DNA from: Marisediminitalea oceani
GTDB lineage: Bacteria > Pseudomonadota > Gammaproteobacteria > Enterobacterales > Alteromonadaceae
DNA length: 64,000 nucleotides
Direction of reading: 5' to 3'
NCBI RefSeq assembly: GCF_003731635.1
Contig: NZ_RCUA01000014.1
Coordinates: 15,985 to 79,984 of the forward strand
Below the pieces are notes generated by a model. It was given only the letters and a program-made list of their open reading frames with translations, did no database searches and was not told where the DNA came from. Shown piece by piece: positions 18,371 through 26,183 of the stretch. Every line of letters begins with the position of its first letter. Positions within the stretch are counted from its first letter, which is position 1. The position numbers were made by a program, and so were the translations under genes.

Positions 18371-19593
18371 TGAAGATAAAAATTAAACAAACATTGTGCG
18401 CGTTAGCTGTGGCTGCTTCATGCAGCCCGGCTTTCGCCGCGGCCGATGCGGCGAAACTGCATGATTCGCTGGTGGTTATGGACACGCATCTTGATACGCC
18501 TGCGCTACTCGTGCAACCGGGCTTCGACATAATGCATTCGCACACTTTTGCCGACGATTTCTCCCAGGTGGATGTGCCGCGGATGAATAGTGGTGGTCTG
18601 GATGGTGGCTTTTGGGTGATTTACACGCCGCAGGGGCCGGTAACTGAAGCAGGATTTAAGTCGTCCCGTGATACCGCGTTACTGCGCGCTATGGCGATCC
18701 ATAAAATGGTAGCGGCTAACCCTGATACGTTTGCGCTGGCAACCGAACCGGAAGACGCTAAAGAGATTGCTGAGCAAGGCAAGAAGATTGTCTATGTCAG
18801 CATGGAAAATGCGTACCCACTGGGTGAAGACCTGAGTTTGCTGGACACCTTTTATAAAATGGGTCTGCGCATGGTGGGGCCAGTCCACTTTAAAAATAAC
18901 CAGTTTGGTGACAGCTCTACCGATCCCGATGGTCAGCAGTACGGTGGCCTGTCGCCGCTGGGTAAAGAGCTGGTGAAAAAGGCCAATGAGCTGGGCATTA
19001 TTCTGGATGGCTCCCATGCCCACGATGATCTGTTGGAAGACATGATTGAGTTATCCAAAACACCGGTGATCCTGTCGCATTCCGGCACCAAAACGATCTA
19101 TGACCACCCTCGCAATGTGGATGACAGCCTGCTTAAGAAGCTGGTGGAAAGCGGTGGCGTTATTCATGTAAATGCCTATAGCTCTTACCTGAAGGAATTA
19201 CCTCAGGATCCGGAACGTGGTAAAGCCTACGGCGAGTTATTCCGGCAAATGGGTAACATTGCCCAAATGAGCGAAGCCGAAATTGCAGCGCTTAAAGCAA
19301 AACGCAAACAGATCGATATGGAACACCCTGCAGTCAGAGCGACCTTTGAGGATTATATGGAGCATTTCCTTCATATTCTTGAAATCGCCGGACCAAAGCA
19401 CACCGGTGTAGGCGCCGACTGGGATGGCGGTGGTGGTGTCGAAACCATGATGGATGTGGCCGCGCTGCCTAAAATTACCGAGCGCTTACTGGCCGAGGGA
19501 TATACCGAAGAAGATTTAGCTGATATCTGGGGGAATAACGTGCTGCGCCTGTTACAACAGGCGAAAGACTACGCACAATCCCTCAAAGAATAG
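18370..19593 (+). CDS. Membrane dipeptidase (peptidase M19, renal dipeptidase family)
   Basis: A 407-residue exported zinc dipeptidase. Signal peptide about 1-24 (ending AFAAAD). M19 metal-site segments: MDTHLDTPAL near the start, a central VSMENAYPLG segment with the bridging Glu, GIILDGSHAHDDLLEDM, then PVILSHSGTKTIYDHPRN, and GVGADWDGGGGVE near the C-terminus. It hydrolyses dipeptides, often with D-residues or dehydro-residues. ATG 18370 overlaps the receptor stop by one base. A strong terminator follows. Confidence 0.92.
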   Translation: MKIKIKQTLCALAVAASCSPAFAAADAAKLHDSLVVMDTHLDTPALLVQPGFDIMHSHTFADDFSQVDVPRMNSGGLDGGFWVIYTPQGPVTEAGFKSSRDTALLRAMAIHKMVAANPDTFALATEPEDAKEIAEQGKKIVYVSMENAYPLGEDLSLLDTFYKMGLRMVGPVHFKNNQFGDSSTDPDGQQYGGLSPLGKELVKKANELGIILDGSHAHDDLLEDMIELSKTPVILSHSGTKTIYDHPRNVDDSLLKKLVESGGVIHVNAYSSYLKELPQDPERGKAYGELFRQMGNIAQMSEAEIAALKAKRKQIDMEHPAVRATFEDYMEHFLHILEIAGPKHTGVGADWDGGGGVETMMDVAALPKITERLLAEGYTEEDLADIWGNNVLRLLQQAKDYAQSLKE

Positions 19594-19628
19594 TTTTTAT
19601 TGCTTGTTCTCCGTAAAAACAGCAATGC

Positions 19629-19660
19629 GGGCACACTTCGGTGTGCCCTTTTTATTTTTT
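19629..19660 (+). terminator. Rho-independent terminator after the dipeptidase
   Basis: GGGCACAC (19629-19636) pairs with GTGTGCCC (19641-19648) around TTCG, followed by a T-rich tail. A classic stable UUCG hairpin. Confidence 0.9.
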
Positions 19661-19683
19661 GTCGCCTGGTCGCATAAAGCGGT

Positions 19684-19857
19684 TTATTGCGATTTCTCAG
19701 TTTCCTCTATCTTTTGCCATAGTGCTTCTGCATCAGCAGTGAGCATTGAATAGGTCTTTATATCGCCATTGCGCTGGGCATGCATGGCCTTCTCCAGCAG
19801 GGCAGAATGTTGCTTTCGAAGTTTTGCGGTCGGGTCTTTTTTGAATAATCCAAACAT
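19684..19857 (-). CDS. DUF6435 (Lacal_2735) family small protein
   Basis: A 57-residue protein on the minus strand, starting ATG 19857 and ending at TAA (19684-19686). It begins MFGLFKKDPTAKLRKQHSAL and continues with QRNGDIKTYSMLTADAEALW, matching the small Lacal_2735/DUF6435 family common in marine bacteria. Highly charged, helical and without membrane segments; it looks cytosolic. Function unknown. It sits alone between the dipeptidase terminator and the YHS/bufferin operon. Confidence 0.75.
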   Translation of the reverse strand: MFGLFKKDPTAKLRKQHSALLEKAMHAQRNGDIKTYSMLTADAEALWQKIEETEKSQ

Positions 19858-20066
19858 TGTATTTGCCTGTTGGGTTTTCCCTGTTAACGAGTCCCAGACC
19901 TTTTGGGATCAACTAAAAAATACCGGCTTGGACGAATAGCGCCAATTTGTGGCGCATCTGTTTCCTTCTGCCTGGTGAATTTTCTTACCTTATATCCACA
20001 GACAGCAAGCAACACATAAACCGCTTTGCTCTCTGCCTGTTTAACTTTTGGTTTAAGGAAACGACT

Positions 20067-20543
20067 ATGAAAATTTCTCGATTTGTAAAAATGGCCGGCT
20101 TAGCTGGCTCTATTCTGTTTAGCAGCCTGAGCTTTGCGTCAGCGGTAAACATTGCTGAAAACGATGTCGCCATTCACGGCTACGACCCGGTGGCCTACTT
20201 TACCCAGCATAAAGCGGTTGAAGGTGCAGCTAAGTATACCGCGACTTACGAAGGGGCTATTTATCGCTTCAGCAGTGCTAAAAACCGCGACATGTTCAAA
20301 GCCAATGCGGCCAAATATGCTCCGCAGTTTGGTGGCTACTGCGCAATGGGTGTGGCTCTCAATAAAAAGCTGGATGTCGACCCTGATGCTTTCTACATCG
20401 AAGACGACAAGCTGTACCTCAACCTCAACAAGGCTGTCCAGAAAAAGTGGCTGGAAGATGTACCGGCTAACCTAAAAACCGCTTACCGGGTTTGGGATGG
20501 CATTGAAACTTTATCGGTGGCCGACGCTAACGCTGAGGAGTAA
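20067..20543 (+). CDS. Exported YHS-domain protein
   Basis: A 158-residue exported protein and first gene of the five-gene bufferin operon. The signal peptide runs to about residue 26 (LFSSLSFASA). The YHS-like part follows: VAIHGYDPVAYFTQHKAVEG, YRFSSAKNRDMFKANAAKY and FGGYCAMGVALNKKLDVDP, where Cys and Met sit as in other YHS proteins. YHS domains are found in copper transport and metal-binding contexts. AAGGAA precedes ATG 20067. Five bases separate it from the thioredoxin gene. A role in periplasmic metal handling with the bufferin is inference. Confidence 0.85.
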   Translation: MKISRFVKMAGLAGSILFSSLSFASAVNIAENDVAIHGYDPVAYFTQHKAVEGAAKYTATYEGAIYRFSSAKNRDMFKANAAKYAPQFGGYCAMGVALNKKLDVDPDAFYIEDDKLYLNLNKAVQKKWLEDVPANLKTAYRVWDGIETLSVADANAEE

Positions 20544-20548
20544 GCGCA

Positions 20549-20875
20549 ATGGATGTTGGTACTCAGGCCATAACGGCTAATGGCCATCAATACCCTGAAC
20601 CATTGGTGATGCTGTGGTTCAGTGCCGAATGGTGTGGCCCGTGCAAACAGATTGCGCCGGTCATCAACATGATTGAGCAAGGCTACGCTGGCACCGTCAG
20701 AGTGGTAAAGGTTGATGCCGAAGAGGATTTTGAACTGGCCCACCGCCTCGGCGTGCGGGCGGTTCCTACCCTCATACTGCTTGATCACGAAAAGCGACTC
20801 GATACCAAAGTGGGGTCGGGTAGCTACGCTGAGCTTACTCAGTGGATTGATTCACATATTAACTTAGTTGCTTAA
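20549..20875 (+). CDS. Thioredoxin-family protein
   Basis: A 108-residue thioredoxin fold protein without a signal peptide, so cytoplasmic. The active site is SAEWCGPCKQIAP, with the cis-Pro in AVPTLILLDHE. The ribosome site GAGGAG overlaps the end of the YHS gene. It sits between the YHS and BufA genes with gaps of 5 and 13 bases. A likely job is keeping cysteines of the bufferin precursor, or of its modifying enzyme, reduced before modification (inference). It is more divergent than housekeeping TrxA. Confidence 0.88.
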   Translation: MDVGTQAITANGHQYPEPLVMLWFSAEWCGPCKQIAPVINMIEQGYAGTVRVVKVDAEEDFELAHRLGVRAVPTLILLDHEKRLDTKVGSGSYAELTQWIDSHINLVA

Positions 20876-20888
20876 AGAGGTAATGACT

Positions 20889-21179
20889 ATGACTAACAAA
20901 CGTACGATTGCAGCGGCAGCCCTGGCGATGGCTTTAACCTCCGTGGTTGCTGCACCGGCCCAGGCGGCTGGCAAAGAGAAGTGTTATGGCATCGCGGCCG
21001 CCGGTCAGAACGACTGCGGTAATCTGGCGGGCACCCATAGCTGTGCTGGTCAGTCGACCATGGACAAAGACCCTGGTGAATGGAAACTGGTAGCTAAAGG
21101 CAGCTGTGAAGATCTCGGCGGCATGCTTAAAGCTGAAGCGAAAAAGCGTTACGAAGCTGAAAAGCGCCGTAACGGTTAA
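20889..21179 (+). CDS. bufA: BufA-type bufferin precursor (DUF2282), periplasmic metallophore
   Basis: A 96-residue precursor with a Sec signal peptide (cut after about Ala26, PAQAA) and a Cys-containing core. Four cysteines are at 32, 43, 52 and 73 (KEKCYG, NDCGN, HSCAGQ, GSCEDLGG), the DUF2282/BufA1 pattern. In known bufferins, cysteines are converted to thiooxazoles by the BufB/BufC pair and the exported product binds copper. ATG 20889 is preferred over ATG 20883 because the AGAGG site lies eight bases before it and only two before the other. The tail after Cys73 is helical and Lys/Arg/Glu-rich. Confidence 0.88.
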   Translation: MTNKRTIAAAALAMALTSVVAAPAQAAGKEKCYGIAAAGQNDCGNLAGTHSCAGQSTMDKDPGEWKLVAKGSCEDLGGMLKAEAKKRYEAEKRRNG

Positions 21180-21196
21180 TCGATAGCGGAGGAAAA

Positions 21197-22096
21197 ATGA
21201 TGGCGGCTTTAAAACCACTTAGTCAGGCTCCAATCAGCTCTACTCCGGTGGGGGTTGGTTTACGTCACGAGCATTATTCGGCGGCTTTATCGCAGCCATC
21301 ACCTGCGCTTGATTTTGTTGAAATCCATGCCGAAAACTTCTTTGCCGAAGGCGGTGCGGCAAGTCGGTTGCTGGATCAAATTACCGAACACTACGCGGTG
21401 AGCATTCATGGCACCGCGATGGGATTAGGCTCTGCCAGCGGTGTAAATCGTCAATATCTTAAGAAGTTTGTCCAACTGGTAAACCGGGTGGACCCGGTAC
21501 TGGTTTCCGATCACGCCTGTTTTACCTGGGGCGAAGTAGGGCAGGAGCCGGTACATAGTGGCGATCTTCTGCCACTTAAATTTGATAAAGCCACACTGGA
21601 TATCCTGTGTACCAATATAGATACCGTACAGCAGGCGCTGGGCAGACAACTGCTGGTGGAGAATATCGTCACTTACCTGCCGTTTGACGCAGGCGATTTC
21701 AGTGAGGCGGAATTTCTGGCCCGGGTCGCCGAGAGAACCCAATGCGGCTTGCTGGTGGATTTAAACAATATTCTGGTGAATTACCGGAATTTTTCCCGCG
21801 GCAACCCGCTGTCACTGGCCTGCGACTGGCTGGCACAACTGCCGGCCAGCGCGGTCAGAGAATTACACCTGGCTGGCAGTTCTGCGGTGGGGCCCGGAAT
21901 GCTGATTGTGGACGACCACGGGCAACCGGTTTCCGACGACTGTTGGGCACTGTTTCATGAAGCTCACGAACGGTTTCCCCATGCCGCCACGCTGATTGAA
22001 TGGGATAACAATCTGCCTGTTTGGCAGGAGTTACTCGAAGAGGCTCATCAGGCCCGCTGGCGGATGGACATGGTTACATTAGAGGTTGCCGGATGA
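21197..22096 (+). CDS. bufB: BufB, DUF692-family MNIO enzyme
   Basis: A 299-residue multinuclear non-haem iron oxidase (MNIO, DUF692, TIM barrel) that modifies Cys residues of the precursor encoded just upstream. Candidate metal ligands: GVGLRHEHY (His), FVEIHAENF (Glu), SIHGTAMGLGS (His), VSDHACFTW (Asp/His), LLVENIVTY (Glu), LLVDLNNILVN (Asp), ELHLAG (His), IVDDHGQPV (Asp/His) and LIEWDNN (Glu). All expected positions appear present, so it should be active. GGAGG stands five bases before ATG 21197. Its stop overlaps the BufC start (ATGA). Confidence 0.92.
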   Translation: MMAALKPLSQAPISSTPVGVGLRHEHYSAALSQPSPALDFVEIHAENFFAEGGAASRLLDQITEHYAVSIHGTAMGLGSASGVNRQYLKKFVQLVNRVDPVLVSDHACFTWGEVGQEPVHSGDLLPLKFDKATLDILCTNIDTVQQALGRQLLVENIVTYLPFDAGDFSEAEFLARVAERTQCGLLVDLNNILVNYRNFSRGNPLSLACDWLAQLPASAVRELHLAGSSAVGPGMLIVDDHGQPVSDDCWALFHEAHERFPHAATLIEWDNNLPVWQELLEEAHQARWRMDMVTLEVAG

Positions 22097-22845
22097 GCGA
22101 CCAGTTACCTACCGTTACCGATTATCAGGCCAGCCTGTTGACCAGCATAATGACGTTTTCTCCCAGTGCGCCGGGCTCGGGGCTGCAGGTCTATCAGCAC
22201 AACCTGCAAATGACAGCCGTTCGTAGCCTGAGTATTGCTTTTCCGGTTCTGGCAGCGATGCTCGGTGAAGAGGCCGTGTATGTTCTGGCCCGTCGATTAT
22301 TCACATCGGAGAAGCCATGCAGTGGCGACTGGGCTGACTGGGGGCGTACATTGCCTGCGCTGTTACGTAGCAGTGAACTGCACGAAGAGTATCCTTATCT
22401 TGCCGATATAGCGGCGTTTGAATGGGCTTTTCATCGGGCTGCACGCAGCCGGTATGTGGCACTGCAAGCCGATACCCTGAATAGTCTGACTCAGTGCGAG
22501 CCGGATACTATCCGTATTCGCCTGCAACCTTCTTTAACCCTGGTCAGCAGTGCCTTTCCCCTGTTTGGCCTGTGGCAACTACATCGTTCTCAACCGCCTG
22601 GGCGTGCCCCGGGGCTGGCTGAACTGGAGGCTGTTATGCAAACCGAAGAAAGTGGCTGTTATGTTATTTCACAAAGTACCGCCACCACTCAGGTGATGGT
22701 AATTAATGCCCAAGAGTATCAGTGGCTTGAGGGCGTGAAGCAAGGCATGACACTGGGCACACTGCTGGATGTTTACCCCACACTCGATTTTGCTCAATGG
22801 CTCACAACGGCACTTACCAATGAGTGGGTAACAGGCCTGAGCTAA
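22093..22845 (+). CDS. bufC: BufC/HvfC-type partner protein (DUF2063)
   Basis: A 250-residue cytoplasmic protein of the DUF2063 family. The N-terminal region (about 10-105) matches the family pattern: GLQVYQHNLQMTAVRSLSIA, FPVLAAMLGEE, then YPYLADIAAFEWAFHRAARS. It is annotated as DNA-binding in databases, but in MNIO systems it acts as the partner that presents the precursor to BufB. ATG 22093 overlaps the BufB stop by four bases, so synthesis is coupled. It is the last gene before a strong terminator. Confidence 0.87.
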   Translation: MSDQLPTVTDYQASLLTSIMTFSPSAPGSGLQVYQHNLQMTAVRSLSIAFPVLAAMLGEEAVYVLARRLFTSEKPCSGDWADWGRTLPALLRSSELHEEYPYLADIAAFEWAFHRAARSRYVALQADTLNSLTQCEPDTIRIRLQPSLTLVSSAFPLFGLWQLHRSQPPGRAPGLAELEAVMQTEESGCYVISQSTATTQVMVINAQEYQWLEGVKQGMTLGTLLDVYPTLDFAQWLTTALTNEWVTGLS

Positions 22846-22890
22846 TACCTGTATGACTCCTGTCGGGGACAATCCTTGTCTCCTGCCTTT

Positions 22891-22918
22891 GGCGGTGTGC
22901 TACTACACCGCCTTTTTT
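22891..22918 (+). terminator. Rho-independent terminator of the bufferin operon
   Basis: GGCGGTGT (22891-22898) pairs with ACACCGCC (22905-22912), followed by six T residues. Confidence 0.9.
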
Positions 22919-23044
22919 CGCCTGCCACACACATTCTTTTTCGCCTGACAAATGGATAAATTTTCCATACGGACGGCCAATTTTACCCGCTCCCCTCGCT
23001 CTACACTTGCGGGCACTTATCAAACCGGATTAACGGAGTCTGAC

Positions 23045-23596
23045 GTGACCCAATCAGAGCGAATATTTCGACGATATGGCCGCTATTTCGCAGCCTTTCT
23101 ACTCACACTATGCATCTCTTCTTATGCCCAGGCGGCTTCACTGGCGGTGGATTATCTGCGCGGGGAAGGTGATGTGGAGGGCATCAAAGTGGCTTATCAG
23201 TATTACCACCAGGCGCTGACTGATTACAGCGATGACTTGTACTGGTATGTGGAAACCAGTGTCAATTTCTGGGAATACGGCGTTGAGCGCCAGCATGACA
23301 CTAACTTTATCGTGGCTTTGTCGCCGGTGCTGCATAAAACCTTCTTTCATCGCCCTCAGGGGCGCTTCTATGGTGAGTTTGGTATCGGTTTGTCGCTGCT
23401 CGATGACACCACTTTTGCCGGCAAAAATGTCAGTACCCATTATCAGTTTGAAGACCGCTTAGGGCTCGGCTACGAGTTTGGTGAGGATCATAAGTACCGG
23501 CTCGCGCTGCGCTATTTTCATTATTCCAATGGCGGCGTAAAAAAGCCTAACCCCGGGCTGGATTTCATTAGCTTGTCTTTTGCTATGCGGCTTTAG
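23045..23596 (+). CDS. pagL: PagL-like lipid A deacylase (acyloxyacyl hydrolase family)
   Basis: A 183-residue outer-membrane beta-barrel enzyme that removes the 3-O-acyl chain of lipid A. GTG 23045 is chosen because GGAG lies six bases upstream and it gives a proper signal peptide (hydrophobic stretch ending SSYAQA). The C-terminal active-site strand is conserved: YFHYSNGGVKKPNPGLDF contains the His-x-Ser-Asn catalytic unit, and the last residues (FAMRL) suit a barrel end. Alone between two terminated or loosely linked operons. Confidence 0.85.
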   Translation: MTQSERIFRRYGRYFAAFLLTLCISSYAQAASLAVDYLRGEGDVEGIKVAYQYYHQALTDYSDDLYWYVETSVNFWEYGVERQHDTNFIVALSPVLHKTFFHRPQGRFYGEFGIGLSLLDDTTFAGKNVSTHYQFEDRLGLGYEFGEDHKYRLALRYFHYSNGGVKKPNPGLDFISLSFAMRL

Positions 23597-23652
23597 CAAC
23601 AAGACCTGGCAGAAAGAAAGTCGGGTTAACTACGGTCATATAAACCATCATC

Positions 23653-24168
23653 ATGAGTAAAAGAAGTAGAGTTATCATGCAAAACACATCGAGCCGTGTA
23701 ATTGGCATTATTCTGTTACTGCTTGCCGTTAACTGGCCAACAGTAGCTCAGGAGCAGAGGCCGGCAGTGCAGCAGGCGCCGTCTTTTCATTTTAGCGGAC
23801 TGAATGGTGAATCTTTCGATTTTCCGGCGCAGCGCGCAGACAAACCTGCCTTGCTGTACTTTTGGGCAACCTGGTGTCCGTATTGTAAAAAGGCCACCCC
23901 CAGGGTAGTAAAACTGCATGAGCAGTTTTCTGAGCAGATCAACGTACTGGCAGTGAATGTAGGAATTAATGATTCGGTTGCTAAAGCCCAGCAGTACCTG
24001 CGGGATTACGATATCCACTTCCCGGTGGCTTTTGATCACGAAAGCCAGATCAGTCAGGCTTACCATGTGTTTGGTACACCGGTGTTCGTAATTGTGTCGC
24101 AGAGCGGGCAAATACTTTATCGCGGTCACCGCTATCCTGACGGTATTGAACAGGCGCTGACAAACTAA
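23653..24168 (+). CDS. TlpA-like thioredoxin-fold protein, exported
   Basis: A protein of up to 171 residues with a signal peptide or N-terminal anchor (IIGIILLLLAVNWPTVA-type segment) and a thioredoxin domain of the TlpA/ResA/AhpC-TSA kind. Active site: FWATWCPYCKKATP; cis-Pro in HVFGTPVFVIV. It should act in the periplasm as a thiol-disulfide oxidoreductase. ATG 23653 has no ribosome site; ATG 23677, nine codons in, is similarly plausible. Its stop shares a base with the start of the NrtS-like gene (TAATG). Confidence 0.85.
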   Translation: MSKRSRVIMQNTSSRVIGIILLLLAVNWPTVAQEQRPAVQQAPSFHFSGLNGESFDFPAQRADKPALLYFWATWCPYCKKATPRVVKLHEQFSEQINVLAVNVGINDSVAKAQQYLRDYDIHFPVAFDHESQISQAYHVFGTPVFVIVSQSGQILYRGHRYPDGIEQALTN

Positions 24169-24377
24169 TGGCCACGCCGCGCAAAATGCCCTCACGAAGT
24201 GAGTTAACCGGAGCGCTAAAAACGGCTGCCGTAGTGGGTAGCGTGCTGCTACTGATTAACCAGTACGAGGCGGTGATGGGACAGATGGAGTTTAATTTAA
24301 CCAAAGCCATCCTGAGTTATTGTGTGCCTTTTTCGGTATATTTGTATGGCCGCTTAAGCGTTGCTAGCAGTGGCTAG
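24168..24377 (+). CDS. nrtS: NrtS-like small membrane protein
   Basis: A 69-residue protein with two hydrophobic helices: GALKTAAVVGSVLLLINQYE (about 15-34) and KAILSYCVPFSVYLYGRLSV (about 45-64). The length and the INQ...A...YCVPF...Y pattern match NrtS, a small nitrate/nitrite transporter family; that match is from memory. ATG 24168 overlaps the TlpA-like stop by one base, implying coupling. No nitrate reductase or assimilation gene is in view, so a nitrate role is uncertain here. Confidence 0.65.
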   Translation: MATPRKMPSRSELTGALKTAAVVGSVLLLINQYEAVMGQMEFNLTKAILSYCVPFSVYLYGRLSVASSG

Positions 24378-24405
24378 CAAGGCCTTTTGTTTGTCCTGAA
24401 TTGAT

Positions 24406-24423
24406 GTATACTGATCTGTGTAC
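24406..24423. promoter_or_regulatory. TetR-family operator (autoregulatory site)
   Basis: GTATACTGATCTGTGTAC is an imperfect palindrome (7 of 9 positions match between the halves) lying 17 bases before the TetR start. Three close relatives stand upstream of the AhpD-like operon at about 29862-30029. Confidence 0.6.
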
Positions 24424-24439
24424 TTACTGAGGTGGCAAT

Positions 24440-25036
24440 ATGACGCAGGGTCGTAAAAGCAAACGCGAGCATTTGGTTGAAACCGCGCAACAGCTGTTTT
24501 ATCGAGAGGGCATTAAAGGCACGGGGATTGATACGGTGCTCGAACATGCCGGTGTAGCTAAACGCACGCTGTATAATCATTTTAAATCCAAGGATGAGCT
24601 GGTTATTGCTACCTTGCAGCGCCGCGATCAGGAATTTATGGCCATGCTGAAAGCCGGGGTTAAGAAGTTTGAGTCCAGGCAAACCGGCGAACCGGCATTT
24701 GCCCGGGTGCTGGCTTATTTTGATGCCATCGAAGAATGGACCACCTCAAAACAGTTTTCCGGTTGTATGTTTATTAATGCGTCGGCCGAATATCCTCGCC
24801 AGGATCATCCTGTACATGTCATTTGTGCCATGCATAAGCGTCTGGTGATCCAGTACATTGAAGAGCTGATGTCAGGATTAACCCTGGCCGATCCCCATGA
24901 CCTGGCCGTACAGTTAGCTGTGCTAACCGATGGCGCAATTGTTAATGCCCATACCACAAGTAACCGCAATGCGGCTCAGGTAGCCAAGCAAATTGCCGTG
25001 TCATTACTCACCCTGCATACTCAGCCGGCGCATTAA
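24440..25036 (+). CDS. TetR/AcrR-family transcriptional regulator
   Basis: A 198-residue repressor. The DNA-binding domain is at about 6-55 (LVETAQQLFYREGIKGTGID, then AGVAKRTLYNHFKSKDEL), followed by a helical ligand-binding domain. The pattern GCMFINASAEYP near residue 110 and the Cys there resemble TetR_C_11/YxaF-like regulators. GAGG precedes ATG 24440. A palindrome in its own leader suggests autoregulation, and matching sites suggest control of the operon starting at 29787. Confidence 0.9.
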   Translation: MTQGRKSKREHLVETAQQLFYREGIKGTGIDTVLEHAGVAKRTLYNHFKSKDELVIATLQRRDQEFMAMLKAGVKKFESRQTGEPAFARVLAYFDAIEEWTTSKQFSGCMFINASAEYPRQDHPVHVICAMHKRLVIQYIEELMSGLTLADPHDLAVQLAVLTDGAIVNAHTTSNRNAAQVAKQIAVSLLTLHTQPAH

Positions 25037-25082
25037 TATCAGGCGCCGCTTATGGTGAAGTAATTGATCAATACCGGGTAAA

Positions 25083-25118
25083 TGTTCGGCAAGAGGCCTT
25101 CGGTGATGCTGCCGAACA
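25083..25118. repeat. Inverted repeat between convergent genes
   Basis: TGTTCGGCA (25083-25091) is perfectly repeated inverted as TGCCGAACA (25110-25118). It could be a two-way transcription stop for the TetR gene and the minus-strand gene at 25166, though it lacks T tracts. Confidence 0.45.
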
Positions 25119-25165
25119 ATGGATCTTACCCATCTCACTGGCATTGTAAGCGCGATAAATCACGA

Positions 25166-26173
25166 CTAAGTAACGTTGGCTGATGCCGGCATAAATCCCT
25201 CTATATCGCAGTGTCTGCTCAGGCGGGCCTCAACGTCAGCATGCAGTTTACGACCAACAACCAGCGGTGCACGGTTGCGATCGATACATTCATTATGGGC
25301 AGCTAACCGCTGATAGAATTCACTGTGTTTGGCTTCTGTGTTGCGTTGTCGGGTTTGCAGTGACAGGTTAGCCAGACTCACAGCACTATAAGACTGGCTA
25401 AAGCGGGCAATGCCCTGGTAAGTAAAGTGTTCGGCCACCTGATCATTGCTGCGTTGAATAAATAAATCCATCAGGGCAAACAGCAGTTCATTGGTTGACG
25501 ACGATTTAAGCAGCAGCGTATCGGTAGTGACCTGTGTTTCTGCTAGCTCGGCAAGCGCTGTCGGGCGTAGCGCTATATCCACCAGTAATTGGCCGTTATA
25601 GCGTTGTTCGATATTAAGTATGGATAGCGCGGCATGGTCAAAACGTAATTGCCTGCACAGGGCTACGGCCTCCCTAAGAAACTGACTCAGCGCCTGGTTG
25701 TTTTGCCGGTGGCGTAAGGCATCTGCCTGACGGACAAATAAAGGTAAATCCTGGTGGGTACTGAATGGCGCACTCTGCTGCCCGTTGACAGTGAGTTTAA
25801 ATCGCTCCCTGACTTCATGCTCGCGGGCTTTTTTGACGGCCAGAAAAATGGTTTGGATGAGTTCAGAAGTTGGAAAATGAGGTTCGATTCGCCAGCGCCG
25901 GCCATACACCAGTTTACGTTTTGTTTGTTTGTGGCGCGGCCGGTAAGTATCGAAGCCGATAACACCAATTTGAATGAATAATCCCTGCTGGTCCTCGCCA
26001 GCCATGATCAGGTAATCATCGTCAAACTGACAATCACGGATAACCTGTTCGACGGTCTGGCGAGTATGTGTATAGGCCAGGTAATGCTGCGGAATGCAGC
26101 GGTCTCCGCTGTCTAAAGTGACAGGCGGAGCGCCGGGTAGGGGTGTTTCACCGGATAAGTGCAGCTTAGTCAC
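25166..26173 (-). CDS. Conserved protein of unknown function
   Basis: A 335-residue soluble protein with no signal peptide or membrane helix. I do not recognise the family. Readable features: a central segment YGRRWRIEPHFPTSELIQTI and VKKAREHEVRERFKLTVNGQ (about 90-130), and a C-terminal half rich in Leu, Gln and Arg and likely helical. Start GTG 26173, ten bases after the DoxX stop, so it is the second gene of a DoxX operon. No catalytic motif found. Confidence 0.6.
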   Translation of the reverse strand: MTKLHLSGETPLPGAPPVTLDSGDRCIPQHYLAYTHTRQTVEQVIRDCQFDDDYLIMAGEDQQGLFIQIGVIGFDTYRPRHKQTKRKLVYGRRWRIEPHFPTSELIQTIFLAVKKAREHEVRERFKLTVNGQQSAPFSTHQDLPLFVRQADALRHRQNNQALSQFLREAVALCRQLRFDHAALSILNIEQRYNGQLLVDIALRPTALAELAETQVTTDTLLLKSSSTNELLFALMDLFIQRSNDQVAEHFTYQGIARFSQSYSAVSLANLSLQTRQRNTEAKHSEFYQRLAAHNECIDRNRAPLVVGRKLHADVEARLSRHCDIEGFMPASANVT

Positions 26174-26183
26174 GGCAAAAGTC

